From Vagococcus fluvialis (GTDB lineage Bacteria; Bacillota; Bacilli; Lactobacillales; Vagococcaceae): DNA of 64,000 bases. The notes beneath the pieces were generated by a model that did no database searches, was not told where the DNA came from, and saw nothing but the letters and a program-made list of their open reading frames with translations. Numbering within the stretch: position 1 is the first letter of the stretch; the number at the start of each line of letters is the position of its first letter. The DNA is taken from the NCBI RefSeq assembly GCF_003337315.1, contig NZ_QPJV01000002.1, forward strand, positions 297,538 to 361,537. The letters are read 5' to 3'. This document shows positions 1 through 9,043 of this stretch, piece after piece. The position numbers and the translations under genes were made by a program.

Positions 1-2
1 TT

Positions 3-233
3 GATTCAGCTGTTATTCATTTAGAAAATGGAAAAGATATAACAATTAATACGAAATCTAATAAACCACATTTAAACTTTGTTAAATCAGTGTCATTAAA
101 TAATGAAGACTATTCAAAAGTTTACTTTAATCATGCAGATTTAGTTAAGGGTGCTGAAATTGATTTTGAATTAGCCATTGCACCAAGTAAAAAAGAAGTT
201 ACTAAAGAAGATTTACCATTTTCAATTGATTAA
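3..233 (+). CDS. C-terminal end of a GH92-type alpha-mannosidase (partial)
   Basis: Only the last 76 codons are in the window; the frame is open from the left edge to TAA at 231. The translated end (LNNEDYSKVYFNHADLVKGA, then a beta-rich tail) resembles the C-terminal beta-sandwich of GH92 alpha-1,2-mannosidases, where a line of the type 'hNGk..sk.yi.H.dl.kG..l.f' is typical. A ROK sugar kinase follows 48 bp downstream, which fits release and phosphorylation of mannose. The assignment rests on this short tail alone, so another large glycosidase is possible. Confidence 0.5.
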   Translation, partial: DSAVIHLENGKDITINTKSNKPHLNFVKSVSLNNEDYSKVYFNHADLVKGAEIDFELAIAPSKKEVTKEDLPFSID

Positions 234-281
234 TCAAACTATAGATTAAAAATCTTAGAAGTATAAGAGAGGGCGAAAAAC

Positions 282-1145
282 ATGGCAATTTACGGATCAA
301 TAGAAGCAGGTGGAACAAAATTTGTTTGTGCTGTATCTGATGAAGCATTAAATATTTTAGAAAGAGTTAGTTTTCCAACGACAACTCCGAAAGAAACAAT
401 GCCTTTAGTGATTGATTTTTTTAAACAATATGAAGCTACTTTAAAAGCAATTGGAATTGGCTCATTTGGACCAATTGATATTAATAAAAAATCAGAAACT
501 TATGGTTTCATTACATCAACACCTAAATTGGCATGGCAAAATTATGATGTTTTAGGAGAGATGAAAAAACATTTTGATTTGCCAATGGCATTTACAACAG
601 ATGTAAATGCAGCTGCTTACGGTGAGTACAAATTAGGTAATGGAAAAGGTAAAGATAGTGTTGTCTACTATACTATTGGAACTGGTGTTGGTGGTGGAGC
701 CATTCAACAAGGGAATTTTATTGAAGGATTTAGTCATCCAGAGATGGGGCATACTTTAGTTCAACCTCATCCAGATGATAATTTTGAAGGAGTTTGTCCA
801 TTCCATGGTAATTGTCTAGAAGGAATGGCGGCAGGACCTTCTATTGAAAAACGTTTTGGTGTTGAAGGACAAGACCTGCCAGAAGATCATCCATTTTGGG
901 CTATTGAAGCAACATACATTGCCCAATGTGCATACAATACAACATTAATGATGTCACCAGAAGTCATTATCTTTGGTGGTGGTGTGATGCATCAACAACA
1001 CATGGTAGATAAAGTTCACGCAGCTTTTGAAAAATTAATTAATGGTTATGTTAGCTATCCCAATGTAGCAGATTACATTGTAACTCCTGCTTTAGGTGAT
1101 AATGCTGGCACATTAGGCTGTTTATCTTTAGCAAAAGATTTGTAA
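282..1145 (+). CDS. ROK-family fructokinase/mannokinase
   Basis: A 287-residue sugar kinase of the ROK family. The N-terminal phosphate loop is IEAGGTKFVCAV (residues 7-18). The catalytic Asp lies in TTDVNAAAYGE (about residue 105), and a second glycine-rich segment TIGTGVGGG follows near residue 131. The zinc site is HPEMGH (about residue 152) with CPFHGNCLEG (about 171-180), the arrangement of the ScrK/GmuE fructokinase branch. It would phosphorylate fructose or mannose in the cytoplasm. The likely partner is the mannosidase ending 48 bp upstream, so it is probably the second gene of a glycan-use operon. The ATG follows a GAGAGGG ribosome site. Sugar specificity cannot be read from the sequence. 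Confidence 0.85.
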   Translation: MAIYGSIEAGGTKFVCAVSDEALNILERVSFPTTTPKETMPLVIDFFKQYEATLKAIGIGSFGPIDINKKSETYGFITSTPKLAWQNYDVLGEMKKHFDLPMAFTTDVNAAAYGEYKLGNGKGKDSVVYYTIGTGVGGGAIQQGNFIEGFSHPEMGHTLVQPHPDDNFEGVCPFHGNCLEGMAAGPSIEKRFGVEGQDLPEDHPFWAIEATYIAQCAYNTTLMMSPEVIIFGGGVMHQQHMVDKVHAAFEKLINGYVSYPNVADYIVTPALGDNAGTLGCLSLAKDL

Positions 1146-1154
1146 AAATTAAGA

Positions 1155-1188
1155 GGTTGTGACAGAAGCTACTTCTGTGACACCGTTT
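1155..1188 (+). repeat. 34-bp interspersed repeat, copy 1
   Basis: These 34 bases are repeated exactly, in the opposite orientation, at 44111-44144. The unit contains a small inverted repeat (ACAGAAG-cta-CTTCTGT) and ends in ACACCGTTT. It lies directly after the sugar kinase stop and before a separate terminator, so it is a 3'-end element rather than part of a gene. Confidence 0.75.
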
Positions 1189-1203
1189 GATTTGTGAAAG
1201 TAA

Positions 1204-1234
1204 GGTTATGACTCATTTTGTCATAGCCTTTTTC
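1204..1234 (+). terminator. Rho-independent terminator after ROK kinase
   Basis: GGTTATGAC and GTCATAGCC form a 9-bp stem with a seven-base loop, followed by a run of T. Confidence 0.85.
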
Positions 1235-1302
1235 TTATATAAAAATAAGTCATGTGAATTGTTTACTTTTAGGTATAATAGAGTTGTAAAGGAAGTGGTA
1301 GT

Positions 1303-2622
1303 GTGAAGAAGAAGGGGATTTGGTTAACCTTAGTTGTACTAGTTATCTTAGTAATAGGGGCAACAATGACACCTAAAAAAGCTAAAAAAGAAGTTTCAGA
1401 GCCTGTTTTTTGGGTATTATCTGATACCCATTTAATCACAACTGATTTATATGAATCTGGTGAGGAATTTGAGAGGATTAAATTAACTTCAGCAGGTAAA
1501 GAATTAGAATATCAAGAAGATAGTTTAAGGGCTTTAGTAGATTTAGCTCTTGAAGAAAAACCTACTGGTATTATCATTACTGGAGATTTGACTTTAAATG
1601 GTGAAAGAAAAAGTGCTGAAAAATTAGCAGAAATACTAAGTCCATTAAAAAAAGCAGAGATTAACTATTATGTGATTCCAGGTAATCATGATATTCATGA
1701 TGGTTGGGCAAGAGAATTTAAGAAAGACTCTGCTGTAAAAACAACTCAAATAAGTCCTAAAAACTTTGAGGATATTTTCAGTTGGAGTTATGAAAATAGT
1801 AGTCAGAAAGATGAGCATTCTTTAAGTTATTCAGTAGCAGTAAATGACCAACTTCAATTTTTAATGTTAGATACAAATATTTATGGTAAACAACCTGGTA
1901 CAACTGTTCCCCAGACAAAAGGTGAATTAAAAAAAGAAACTTTTTCATGGGTAGAAGAGCAGTTATTAACAGGTAAGGAAAAAGGTGTGGAAACAATTGT
2001 TTTTATGCATCACAATTTACTACAACACAATGACTTAATTAGTACTGGATTTGTGATTGAAGAAAATGAAACGTTAAAGATGCTACTAAGTAAATATAAA
2101 GTACCTTTAGTTTTTTCAGGGCACACCCATGCTCAAAGTATTAAAACAGATAAAAAAGATAACATCACAGAAATTGTAACAGCTTCCTATAGTATTAGTG
2201 AACAAATTTATGGTGAAGTTAAGTTTAATCAAGATACTATTTCTTATGAGAAAAAACGAGTAGATGTGGATAAGTGGGCCAAAGAAACAGGGGAAACTGA
2301 TAAAAACTTACTTAATTATCAACAGTTTACAAAAGACTTGTTTATTGAAGATGGTAAAAGAATGGCTTATGTACAGTTAATTGAAAGTGGTTTTTATGAT
2401 GAGAAAAAATTAGATGCTATGGCAGACTTTGTAGGAGAAGCTAACTGGCGCTATTTTACAGGTAATCAACTACAAAATAAAGATGATATTGAAGCTTTAA
2501 AAAATTCAAATGGTTATCGGTTGATTAAGAAAGAGTCACCTTTTTTATTAGAATATATGGATTCAATTGTTGAAATAGATAATCATGATAACAATCAAAT
2601 TGAATTAACGTGTATTAAATAA
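1303..2622 (+). CDS. Membrane-anchored calcineurin-like metallophosphoesterase
   Basis: A 439-residue protein with an N-terminal membrane segment (about residues 5-24) and an outside-facing metallophosphoesterase domain. The metal-binding motifs are in the family order: SDTHL (about 41), GDLTLNGE (about 95), GNHDIHD (about 126), MHHN (about 235) and SGHTHAQ (about 273). The layout resembles the Listeria Lmo2642 cyclic-nucleotide phosphodiesterase-like proteins; the true substrate is not known from sequence. The start is GTG behind an AAAGGAAG ribosome site. It is a single transcription unit between two terminators. The C-terminal ~120 residues are helical and not recognised. Confidence 0.8.
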   Translation: MKKKGIWLTLVVLVILVIGATMTPKKAKKEVSEPVFWVLSDTHLITTDLYESGEEFERIKLTSAGKELEYQEDSLRALVDLALEEKPTGIIITGDLTLNGERKSAEKLAEILSPLKKAEINYYVIPGNHDIHDGWAREFKKDSAVKTTQISPKNFEDIFSWSYENSSQKDEHSLSYSVAVNDQLQFLMLDTNIYGKQPGTTVPQTKGELKKETFSWVEEQLLTGKEKGVETIVFMHHNLLQHNDLISTGFVIEENETLKMLLSKYKVPLVFSGHTHAQSIKTDKKDNITEIVTASYSISEQIYGEVKFNQDTISYEKKRVDVDKWAKETGETDKNLLNYQQFTKDLFIEDGKRMAYVQLIESGFYDEKKLDAMADFVGEANWRYFTGNQLQNKDDIEALKNSNGYRLIKKESPFLLEYMDSIVEIDNHDNNQIELTCIK

Positions 2623-2633
2623 ATCTATCTATC

Positions 2634-2657
2634 GAGAGCGTAATAGCTCTCTTTTTT
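2634..2657 (+). terminator. Terminator after metallophosphoesterase
   Basis: GAGAGC and AGCTCTC arms around a short loop are followed by six T. Confidence 0.7.
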
Positions 2658-2773
2658 ATCTAAAAAGAAATTTATTACCGTAAAAAAACAATGATTATTG
2701 AAATGGTATTTCATTTTTTGAGAAACTACTGTATAATAAATGTTAGCGTTATCAAAAAGGGAGGAAATAATTG

Positions 2774-5014
2774 ATGAAGAAAAAAACGTTACTAGCTTTA
2801 TTCTGTACAGTAGGATTAATGGGCTCTTTAGGGTTTAATTTAGGGGTAGAAGCAAAGGAGCTTAACAAATTTATCAAGAATGAAGCTGGTGAGTTAGGGT
2901 ATGATTTAAATCAGAAAGTACCAATGTATCCAGGCTCTAATGAAATCGTGGATATTCCAGAAAACTACACACCTGACAAGGAACTGTTTCAAAGTTCTTG
3001 GGTAGCAACAATCCAAAACTTAAACTTTTCGCAACCAGGAAGCCAAGAGGAGTTTCAAACAAATTATTTAAACGTATTAGGTGATTTCAAAGAGTGGAAT
3101 ATGAATGCTATGATTTTCCAAGTGAGACCCTTACTTGATAGTTGGTATCAATCTGAGTTTAACCCATGGTCAGAGTTTTTAACTGGAACTCAAGGTGTTA
3201 ATCCAGGATATGATCCATTACCTTGGATGATTGAGGAAACTCATAAAGCCGGAATGGAGTATCATGCGTGGTTAAATCCTTACCGTGTAAGTAATACTAA
3301 ATTTAATAATGCTGGTTTGCAAAATAAAACTGGCAAAACTGAATCAGAATTAGCTGCTTTAGCAATTCCTGATTTAGTTAAACTATATAATCAAGCTGGA
3401 ATTTTAGCCGATAATAATTATGCAGTATTACATCCAGAACAAGTTTTAATGTTTGACCAAAAATTATTTCTCAACCCAGGAATTCCTGAAGTTAGAGAGC
3501 ATGTATTTAATACAGTAGATGAGTTAGTTAGAAAGTATGATATTGATGCCATTCATTTTGATGATTACTTTTATCCCTATAGAATTACAGTAGATGGCGA
3601 AAATGTTTTCTTTGGAACAAAAGATGAGGATAAAGCAACTTTTGAAAAATACGGGGCAGGATTTACATCAATTGAAGAGTGGAGAAGACATAATATTAAT
3701 TTATTAGCTGAAGGTGTGAAAGCAACTATTGATACAGCTAATAATGAATTAGGAAAATCGGTTCAATTTGGAATCAGTCCCTTTGGTATTTGGGAACATA
3801 TTGAAAATGATGAACGTGGTTCACACACACCTTTAACTTCTTCTCAATCTTACTCAGGCAGTATTTTTGCAGATACTTACAAATGGATTAAAGAAGAAAC
3901 AGTGGATTATATGGCTCCACAAATTTATTGGAGTTTTGATCAAGCAGCAGCGCCTTATGGTGATTTAACTAAATGGTGGAATGATGTGGCAGAAGGAACT
4001 CACACGCAAATCTATATTGGTCATGCTAATTATAAGCATGTAGGAAATGGTGGTTGGGATGCTTCTTGGTTAAACCCAGAAGAAGTTCCTAATCAGTTGA
4101 AATTTAATACAGCTTATCCAAACATTAAAGGTAGCGCGTTATTTAGCTACAATGACATTACACCAAGTAATATCGATTCTTTAGCTGATAACTTAAAACA
4201 ACGTCATCAAGCTAAAAACCAGTCCATTGAGTTACTAAAAAAAGATTACTTTAATCAAAAATTACTAGTGCCAGCTAAACCATGGTTATCCCACGGAGAA
4301 GTGTTACCTCCAAAAGATGTGGCTGTTAATGGGAAAGAAGTTTCTATTACAGCAAGTGAAAATGGCAGAGAACGTTTCTACATTGTTTATGTAGGTGAGG
4401 GTAATGAAGCAGAAGTTACTTCAAACGGGGCAAATATTGTTGAACGTATCTATAATGATGGTAGCGGTCAATTTAAATTGACTTTACCAGAATTAGTTAA
4501 AGGAAATGTATTTGTAACAGCAACTGATGCAGCAGGTGTTGAATCCAAACCATTTATTAAAGAAGTGCCTGTTGAAAAAGGAAAAGTGACTGTTAAGTAT
4601 TTAGAGCAAGGTACAAATAAAGTTTTAGATGAAATGACTTTAGAAGGTGATGTTGATGCTGCCTTTAATATAGAAGTAAAACAATTTGCTACTTATGAAA
4701 TAATCAAACCAGAGTTTTCTTTAGAAGGTAAGTTTACAACTGAAGAGCAACAATTTTCTATTTTTTATAAAAAAGTAGAAACGACTGAAACAAGTACTAC
4801 AGAATCAAGTTCTTCTGAAAAAGGAGAAGGAAGTGGAAGTAGTAATAGTGGAAGCTCAAATTCTGATAAAGGCTCATCTTCATCAAAAGTATATGCTCCT
4901 GTTAAAAATTTACCTAAAACAGGTGAGAAACAAAGCAACATTATTTACGTTGTATTTGGACTAATGATTCTTTCGATTGCTGGAATTATTTTTAAGAAAA
5001 AATCAACTAGATAG
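2774..5014 (+). CDS. LPXTG-anchored GHL10-family glycoside hydrolase
   Basis: A 746-residue secreted surface enzyme. It has a signal peptide (about residues 1-28, basic then hydrophobic, ending VEAKE). A GHL10 (DUF187) barrel spans roughly residues 55-420, with SSWVATI, AWLNPYR, IHFDDYFYPY and PQIYWSF as family-like segments. A beta domain follows, then a MucBP-like segment (about 600-660), a Ser/Gly-rich spacer and a sortase signal LPKTG (about 713) with a hydrophobic helix and KKK tail. It is predicted to be linked to peptidoglycan by sortase A and to cleave a glycan, possibly cell-wall related. I chose the ATG at 2774, nine bases after GGGAGG, rather than the TTG three bases upstream. It is flanked by terminators, so monocistronic. 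Confidence 0.85.
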   Translation: MKKKTLLALFCTVGLMGSLGFNLGVEAKELNKFIKNEAGELGYDLNQKVPMYPGSNEIVDIPENYTPDKELFQSSWVATIQNLNFSQPGSQEEFQTNYLNVLGDFKEWNMNAMIFQVRPLLDSWYQSEFNPWSEFLTGTQGVNPGYDPLPWMIEETHKAGMEYHAWLNPYRVSNTKFNNAGLQNKTGKTESELAALAIPDLVKLYNQAGILADNNYAVLHPEQVLMFDQKLFLNPGIPEVREHVFNTVDELVRKYDIDAIHFDDYFYPYRITVDGENVFFGTKDEDKATFEKYGAGFTSIEEWRRHNINLLAEGVKATIDTANNELGKSVQFGISPFGIWEHIENDERGSHTPLTSSQSYSGSIFADTYKWIKEETVDYMAPQIYWSFDQAAAPYGDLTKWWNDVAEGTHTQIYIGHANYKHVGNGGWDASWLNPEEVPNQLKFNTAYPNIKGSALFSYNDITPSNIDSLADNLKQRHQAKNQSIELLKKDYFNQKLLVPAKPWLSHGEVLPPKDVAVNGKEVSITASENGRERFYIVYVGEGNEAEVTSNGANIVERIYNDGSGQFKLTLPELVKGNVFVTATDAAGVESKPFIKEVPVEKGKVTVKYLEQGTNKVLDEMTLEGDVDAAFNIEVKQFATYEIIKPEFSLEGKFTTEEQQFSIFYKKVETTETSTTESSSSEKGEGSGSSNSGSSNSDKGSSSSKVYAPVKNLPKTGEKQSNIIYVVFGLMILSIAGIIFKKKSTR

Positions 5015-5024
5015 AAGACTTTGG

Positions 5025-5061
5025 AAAAGAGGCTGACTTATTTTGTCAGCCTCTTTTTTTA
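5025..5061. terminator. Bidirectional terminator between GHL10 gene and membrane pseudogene
   Basis: An AAAAGAGGCTGAC stem with its complement GTCAGCCTCTTTT is flanked by A and T runs, so it can end transcription from both sides. It belongs to the GAGGYTG terminator family noted in the findings. Confidence 0.85.
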
Positions 5062-5566
5062 TTTCCGCTTTTTACTAGGGAGATATAAATAGAAATAAAC
5101 ATAAGTAGCAGAGTGATAAGCACAAATGATAAACGCTGCCACATTGTACCAAATCTTATTTTTTGAGGAATGAATCCAAAAACAATGGACAACATAAAGC
5201 TATGTATTAATGTATCTAGTAAAAAGAGAGAAAAATTAGCAGTAGGCATTTTTTTTGTAACTAATTTAAGAAAGTTCCGTCTAAAGGATTTTTTTGTTTT
5301 GATTGTTGGAATAAAAAAACTGAGGAAGCTGCCGAAATAGCTGCTAATATAAAAGTAATCCAATAGTTATGCCATTCGATGAACCAAGGTCTTATATCGA
5401 TTATGATAAAAAAAGAAATGAATGTAACAAAACCATTGAGTAAATAACGTTCGGGATGGAATAACCAGAAATAAGTCAGTAAAACGATTGGGATGAAACT
5501 ATACAAGATATTAAAAATACTTAATAGAAAAACAAGAGAAAATAGATCGAAATTTTCCTTCTTCAA
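5046..5566 (-). pseudogene. Membrane protein split by a frameshift in an A7 run
   Basis: Two overlapping leftward reading frames (5261-5566 and 5046-5363) together look like one ~175-residue membrane protein with at least four hydrophobic segments. The upstream half ends in a hydrophobic helix and QQSKQKN, then runs into out-of-frame PLDGTFLN and a stop. Adding one A to the A7 tract (plus-strand T run 5289-5295) joins QQSKQKK to SFRRNFLKLVTKKMP and continues to the second stop. The start is TTG at 5566, seven bases after AAGGAGGTGA; the GTG further upstream overlaps that ribosome site. I do not recognise the family. It could be a true pseudogene, a phase-variable gene or a sequencing error in the homopolymer. 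Confidence 0.6.
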
Positions 5567-5724
5567 TAAAATCACCTCCTTCCACACTTTAATTATACCT
5601 TATATGAACAGAGGGTTAACAGTCATTAATACACTTGAAAAATTATCTGATAATTCTTAATTTTTATTAAAAATAATTAGGTGAAAATTAAATAAAGAAA
5701 ATTATTTTTTATAAGATAAAACAA

Positions 5725-5753
5725 TTGCATTGTGGACAAAGGGAGTCTATAAT
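5725..5753 (+). promoter_or_regulatory. Promoter of the Rrf2-YhgE operon
   Basis: TTGCAT, 17 bases, TATAAT; the start codon of the Rrf2 gene follows 25 bp later. Confidence 0.65.
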
Positions 5754-5778
5754 AGCTATTTGAAGTAGAGGAAAAGGG

Positions 5779-6264
5779 ATGAGAATTTTTATGAAACTAA
5801 CAAACGCAACTGAACAAGCGTTGGCAATACTAGCTATTTTAGCCACGCAAACAGAAGACGTACCAGCATCTTCTCAAGCTATTTATAAAAAATTATCAGT
5901 ATCTCAATCGTATGTAAAAAAACTACTTAGGAAATTAGTTGTTTCAAAAGTGATAGAAGGTGTATCAGGAAACAATGGTGGTTTTTATATAGAAAAAAAT
6001 TTAGATGACATCTCCTTATTAGAAATAGTAGAATCAATTGAGGGACCTTTGCATTCATTTCCACATGTAGGTGTTTTAGAAAGAGCTTTTTCAGATTTTA
6101 ATGAATTTGCTCAAGATGGTAATGAAGTTATTTCAAAGGTTTTTACAAAAGCAGATCATAAATGGAATGAAGAATTAAGACATGTTTCTGTCCATGATAT
6201 GTTATCTGAAGTTTTTCAAGATTACGGGGAAATACCTAAACGAGATTGGAATCAGTATATTTAA
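5779..6264 (+). CDS. Rrf2-family transcriptional regulator
   Basis: A 161-residue cytoplasmic DNA-binding protein. The start MKLTNATEQALAILAIL and the wing GVSGNNGGFYI are typical of Rrf2 winged-helix proteins (residues 5-75). No cysteine occurs anywhere in the protein, so it cannot carry the Fe-S cluster found in IscR or NsrR; it belongs with the cluster-free, YwnA/CymR-like branch. The YhgE/Pip gene begins 14 bp after its stop, so it probably regulates that gene and itself. ATG at 5779 follows GAGGAAAAGGG; the in-frame ATG at 5791, giving MKLTNAT, is the usual family start and is equally possible. Confidence 0.82.
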   Translation: MRIFMKLTNATEQALAILAILATQTEDVPASSQAIYKKLSVSQSYVKKLLRKLVVSKVIEGVSGNNGGFYIEKNLDDISLLEIVESIEGPLHSFPHVGVLERAFSDFNEFAQDGNEVISKVFTKADHKWNEELRHVSVHDMLSEVFQDYGEIPKRDWNQYI

Positions 6265-6278
6265 GGAGAGAGATAGGT

Positions 6279-9005
6279 ATGAAAGGATTCAAAAATGTAT
6301 TAGAGTTATATCGTCTTGATTGGACGAGAATATTTAAAAACAAATTAACGTTTGTTTTAATGATAGCATTAATGTTTATTCCATCCCTTTATGCTTGGTT
6401 TAATATTGCCGCTTTGTGGGACCCATATTCAAACACAGGAGATATTAAAATAGCTGTTTACTCAGATGACCAAACAGCAACAGTTATGGATGAAGAAGTA
6501 AACATAGGGGATACTATCCTAGAGAATTTGAAAGATAATGATAGTTTAGGGTGGCAATTTGTTGACTCTAAGGAAGAACTTGATAAAGGTGTTAGAAGTG
6601 GTAAATATTACGCAGGTATTTATTTACCAAAAACTTTCTCAGAGAATTTACTAAGCTTTGTTAAAGGAGATATAAAAAACCCTGAAATCGAGTATAGTGT
6701 GAACCAAAAAATTAATGCCATAGCACCAAAAATTTCTGATAAAGGTGCTGGAACTATTAAAGACACCATCTCAGATGAATTTGTTGCAACAGTTAGTAAA
6801 ACCTTAATGGAAGTTTTAAATGAAGTTGGATTTAACTTGGATAGTAACTTACCTTCTATTAAGAAAATAACAAGTAAAATTTTAACTGTTAATGATCATT
6901 TAGGTGATATTGATGGTTACACAAAAGAAGTATTAGAATTAAACAAAAAAATGCCTGAATTTAAGGATAAGCTAAAAGTAGCTAATGAGTTTGTTGGCAT
7001 GATTCCAGAAGTTAATCAAATGACTGGAAAAGTACTAGAATTAAATAAAAAAATGCCAGAGATTGAACAATATGGCGGTTTAGTTTACCAAGTTCAAGGA
7101 AAAATTCCTGAAATTCAAGATGCCGGTCGTCAAATCAATAAAATTGATAATGACTTTGGTGATGTGGTTCAAATGATGGATGATGCCATTGTGGAAGCTA
7201 AAAAAGGTTTAGGAATTATTCAAGATGCTCAAAAAGAGTTAGGCAAAGTTAATAAACTTACAATAGAAGCTAAGACTCTAATAGATGATACAAGTAAGAC
7301 TTTAAATAAAATAAGCAAAGAAACATTACCAAAAATTTCTGAAAGTGTTCAGACTGGGATTGAAATTGTACAAACAATCTCTGAAGGAACTATAAAAATA
7401 ACTGACAAATTAATTCAAATTGTAGATAAAAATGAATTAACTTCTGAAGAAAAAAATGCTATCTATAAAGAGTTGTTAGCTCTTTCTACTAGATTAGAAG
7501 CACAGAGTGAGATGATTCAATCTATTATTGAAACTTTAGTTAATCTTCAAAATTTAAATGGATCTCATAATTTAGATGGAATTATTGGGCAATTGCAACA
7601 TACTAAATCTGTGGTTGATAGTGCAAATCAACGAATAAACTATATCTTAGATGATTGGGAAAATATATCTAGTTCATCAGAAAGCTTAAAAGAAGCATTA
7701 ATAGAAGTTAATCAATTAGCTAAAGCTGTTAATGATGAAGCTAGCAATATCAATGTATCTGCGATTCAAGCTGAGGTTGACAAACTGATAGCAGAAGCCC
7801 AAGCTGTTTTAGCTACAGCTAAAAATATTACAGATTCAATTATAGATGACGACTTAATAAAGAATGTGGACGAGTTAATGACAAGTACGTCAAAAACAAT
7901 TAACCAAGCGATTGCCTTTTTAGAATCTTATCAAAAAGAATTACCAGCGATTCATAAAGATATTCATGCTGCTAATGAATTATTAAATGGTAATATGAAT
8001 CTGATTATTAACGGCATCAATGGTGGTGCAGACTTCTTTACTAACGATTTCCCACTATTAAAAAATAAAATAAACCAAGCTGCTAACTTTATTCAAAAAG
8101 ATTTACCAGGTGTTGAGTCTGATATTCAAAACACAATGAAGACGGTAAATGAAAAAGCACCAGAATTTGAAAAGGCTATGACAGCAGCTGTTGATTTGAT
8201 TAATAATGACTGGCCAAATATTAAAAATGGTATTGTTAAAGCTAGCGATTTAATTAAAAAAGGTGAAGAAGATTTAGACCTTGAAGAATTAGTTAAATAC
8301 TTGAAAAATGATGCGAATAAAGAAAGTGACTTTATTTCAAATCCTGTTAAGTTAAAACAAACAGATGTCTATCCTGTTCCTAACTATGGTTCAGCTAGTA
8401 CGCCGTTCTATACCGCTCTTTGTTTATGGGTAGGAGCAGTTTTATTCTCAAGTATTGCTTCAACTAAGTTCCACTTAAATAGTAAGCAACAGCAAAAATA
8501 TACAAAACGCCAACAATTTTTAGCTCGTATGATGACTTATCTAACAGTTGGGTTCTTTCAAGCTTTAATCGTAGTACTGGGTAATCAATGGTTACTTGGT
8601 GCCTACACTAAAAATCCAATTTGGAACATCATTTTTGCTTTAATCATTGATCTAGCCTTCATGATGATGGTTTATGTGTTAGTTGCTTTATTTGATAATC
8701 TTGGAAAAGGAATTGCGATTATAATCTTAGTTCTTTCAATTTCAGCTGGTGGGGGTAACTTCCCAATTGAGATGTCTGGACCATTCTTTAGAGCAATCCA
8801 TCCATATATTCCATTCACTCATGCTGTGAATTTACTAAGAGAATCTGTAGGTGGTATTTACTGGCCAACAGCTCTTAAAGCAATATCTATTTTAATCAGT
8901 GTCACAATTGCATTCTTTGTGGTGGGATATATTTTATATCCAAAATCAGAAAGACTATTCAAAAAAATCAGCGACAATATCGCTGAAGGACATATTCTAC
9001 ATTAA
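6279..9005 (+). CDS. YhgE/Pip family membrane protein
   Basis: A 908-residue membrane protein of the YhgE/Pip family, named after the lactococcal phage infection protein and related to ABC-2-type permeases. One membrane helix lies near the N-terminus (about residues 18-40, followed by AWFNIAALWDPY, typical of the family). A long extracellular part of ~650 residues is mostly helical or coiled-coil and has repeats of LNKKMPEF/MPEIEQ. Five or six helices close the C-terminus (about 700-900). It is probably a surface or export component; in Lactococcus Pip is a phage receptor. The ATG at 6279 has AAGGAGAG eight bases upstream; the earlier in-frame ATG overlaps the Rrf2 stop and lacks a good ribosome site. 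Confidence 0.85.
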   Translation: MKGFKNVLELYRLDWTRIFKNKLTFVLMIALMFIPSLYAWFNIAALWDPYSNTGDIKIAVYSDDQTATVMDEEVNIGDTILENLKDNDSLGWQFVDSKEELDKGVRSGKYYAGIYLPKTFSENLLSFVKGDIKNPEIEYSVNQKINAIAPKISDKGAGTIKDTISDEFVATVSKTLMEVLNEVGFNLDSNLPSIKKITSKILTVNDHLGDIDGYTKEVLELNKKMPEFKDKLKVANEFVGMIPEVNQMTGKVLELNKKMPEIEQYGGLVYQVQGKIPEIQDAGRQINKIDNDFGDVVQMMDDAIVEAKKGLGIIQDAQKELGKVNKLTIEAKTLIDDTSKTLNKISKETLPKISESVQTGIEIVQTISEGTIKITDKLIQIVDKNELTSEEKNAIYKELLALSTRLEAQSEMIQSIIETLVNLQNLNGSHNLDGIIGQLQHTKSVVDSANQRINYILDDWENISSSSESLKEALIEVNQLAKAVNDEASNINVSAIQAEVDKLIAEAQAVLATAKNITDSIIDDDLIKNVDELMTSTSKTINQAIAFLESYQKELPAIHKDIHAANELLNGNMNLIINGINGGADFFTNDFPLLKNKINQAANFIQKDLPGVESDIQNTMKTVNEKAPEFEKAMTAAVDLINNDWPNIKNGIVKASDLIKKGEEDLDLEELVKYLKNDANKESDFISNPVKLKQTDVYPVPNYGSASTPFYTALCLWVGAVLFSSIASTKFHLNSKQQQKYTKRQQFLARMMTYLTVGFFQALIVVLGNQWLLGAYTKNPIWNIIFALIIDLAFMMMVYVLVALFDNLGKGIAIIILVLSISAGGGNFPIEMSGPFFRAIHPYIPFTHAVNLLRESVGGIYWPTALKAISILISVTIAFFVVGYILYPKSERLFKKISDNIAEGHILH

Positions 9006-9006
9006 T

Positions 9007-9043
9007 AAAAAGACTCGAACAATTAACTGTTCGAGTCTTTTTT
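9007..9043. terminator. Bidirectional terminator between yhgE and dhaS
   Basis: AAAAGACTCGAAC pairs with GTTCGAGTCTTTT around a short loop, with A and T tracts on both sides. The dhaS stop codon lies inside it. Confidence 0.85.
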
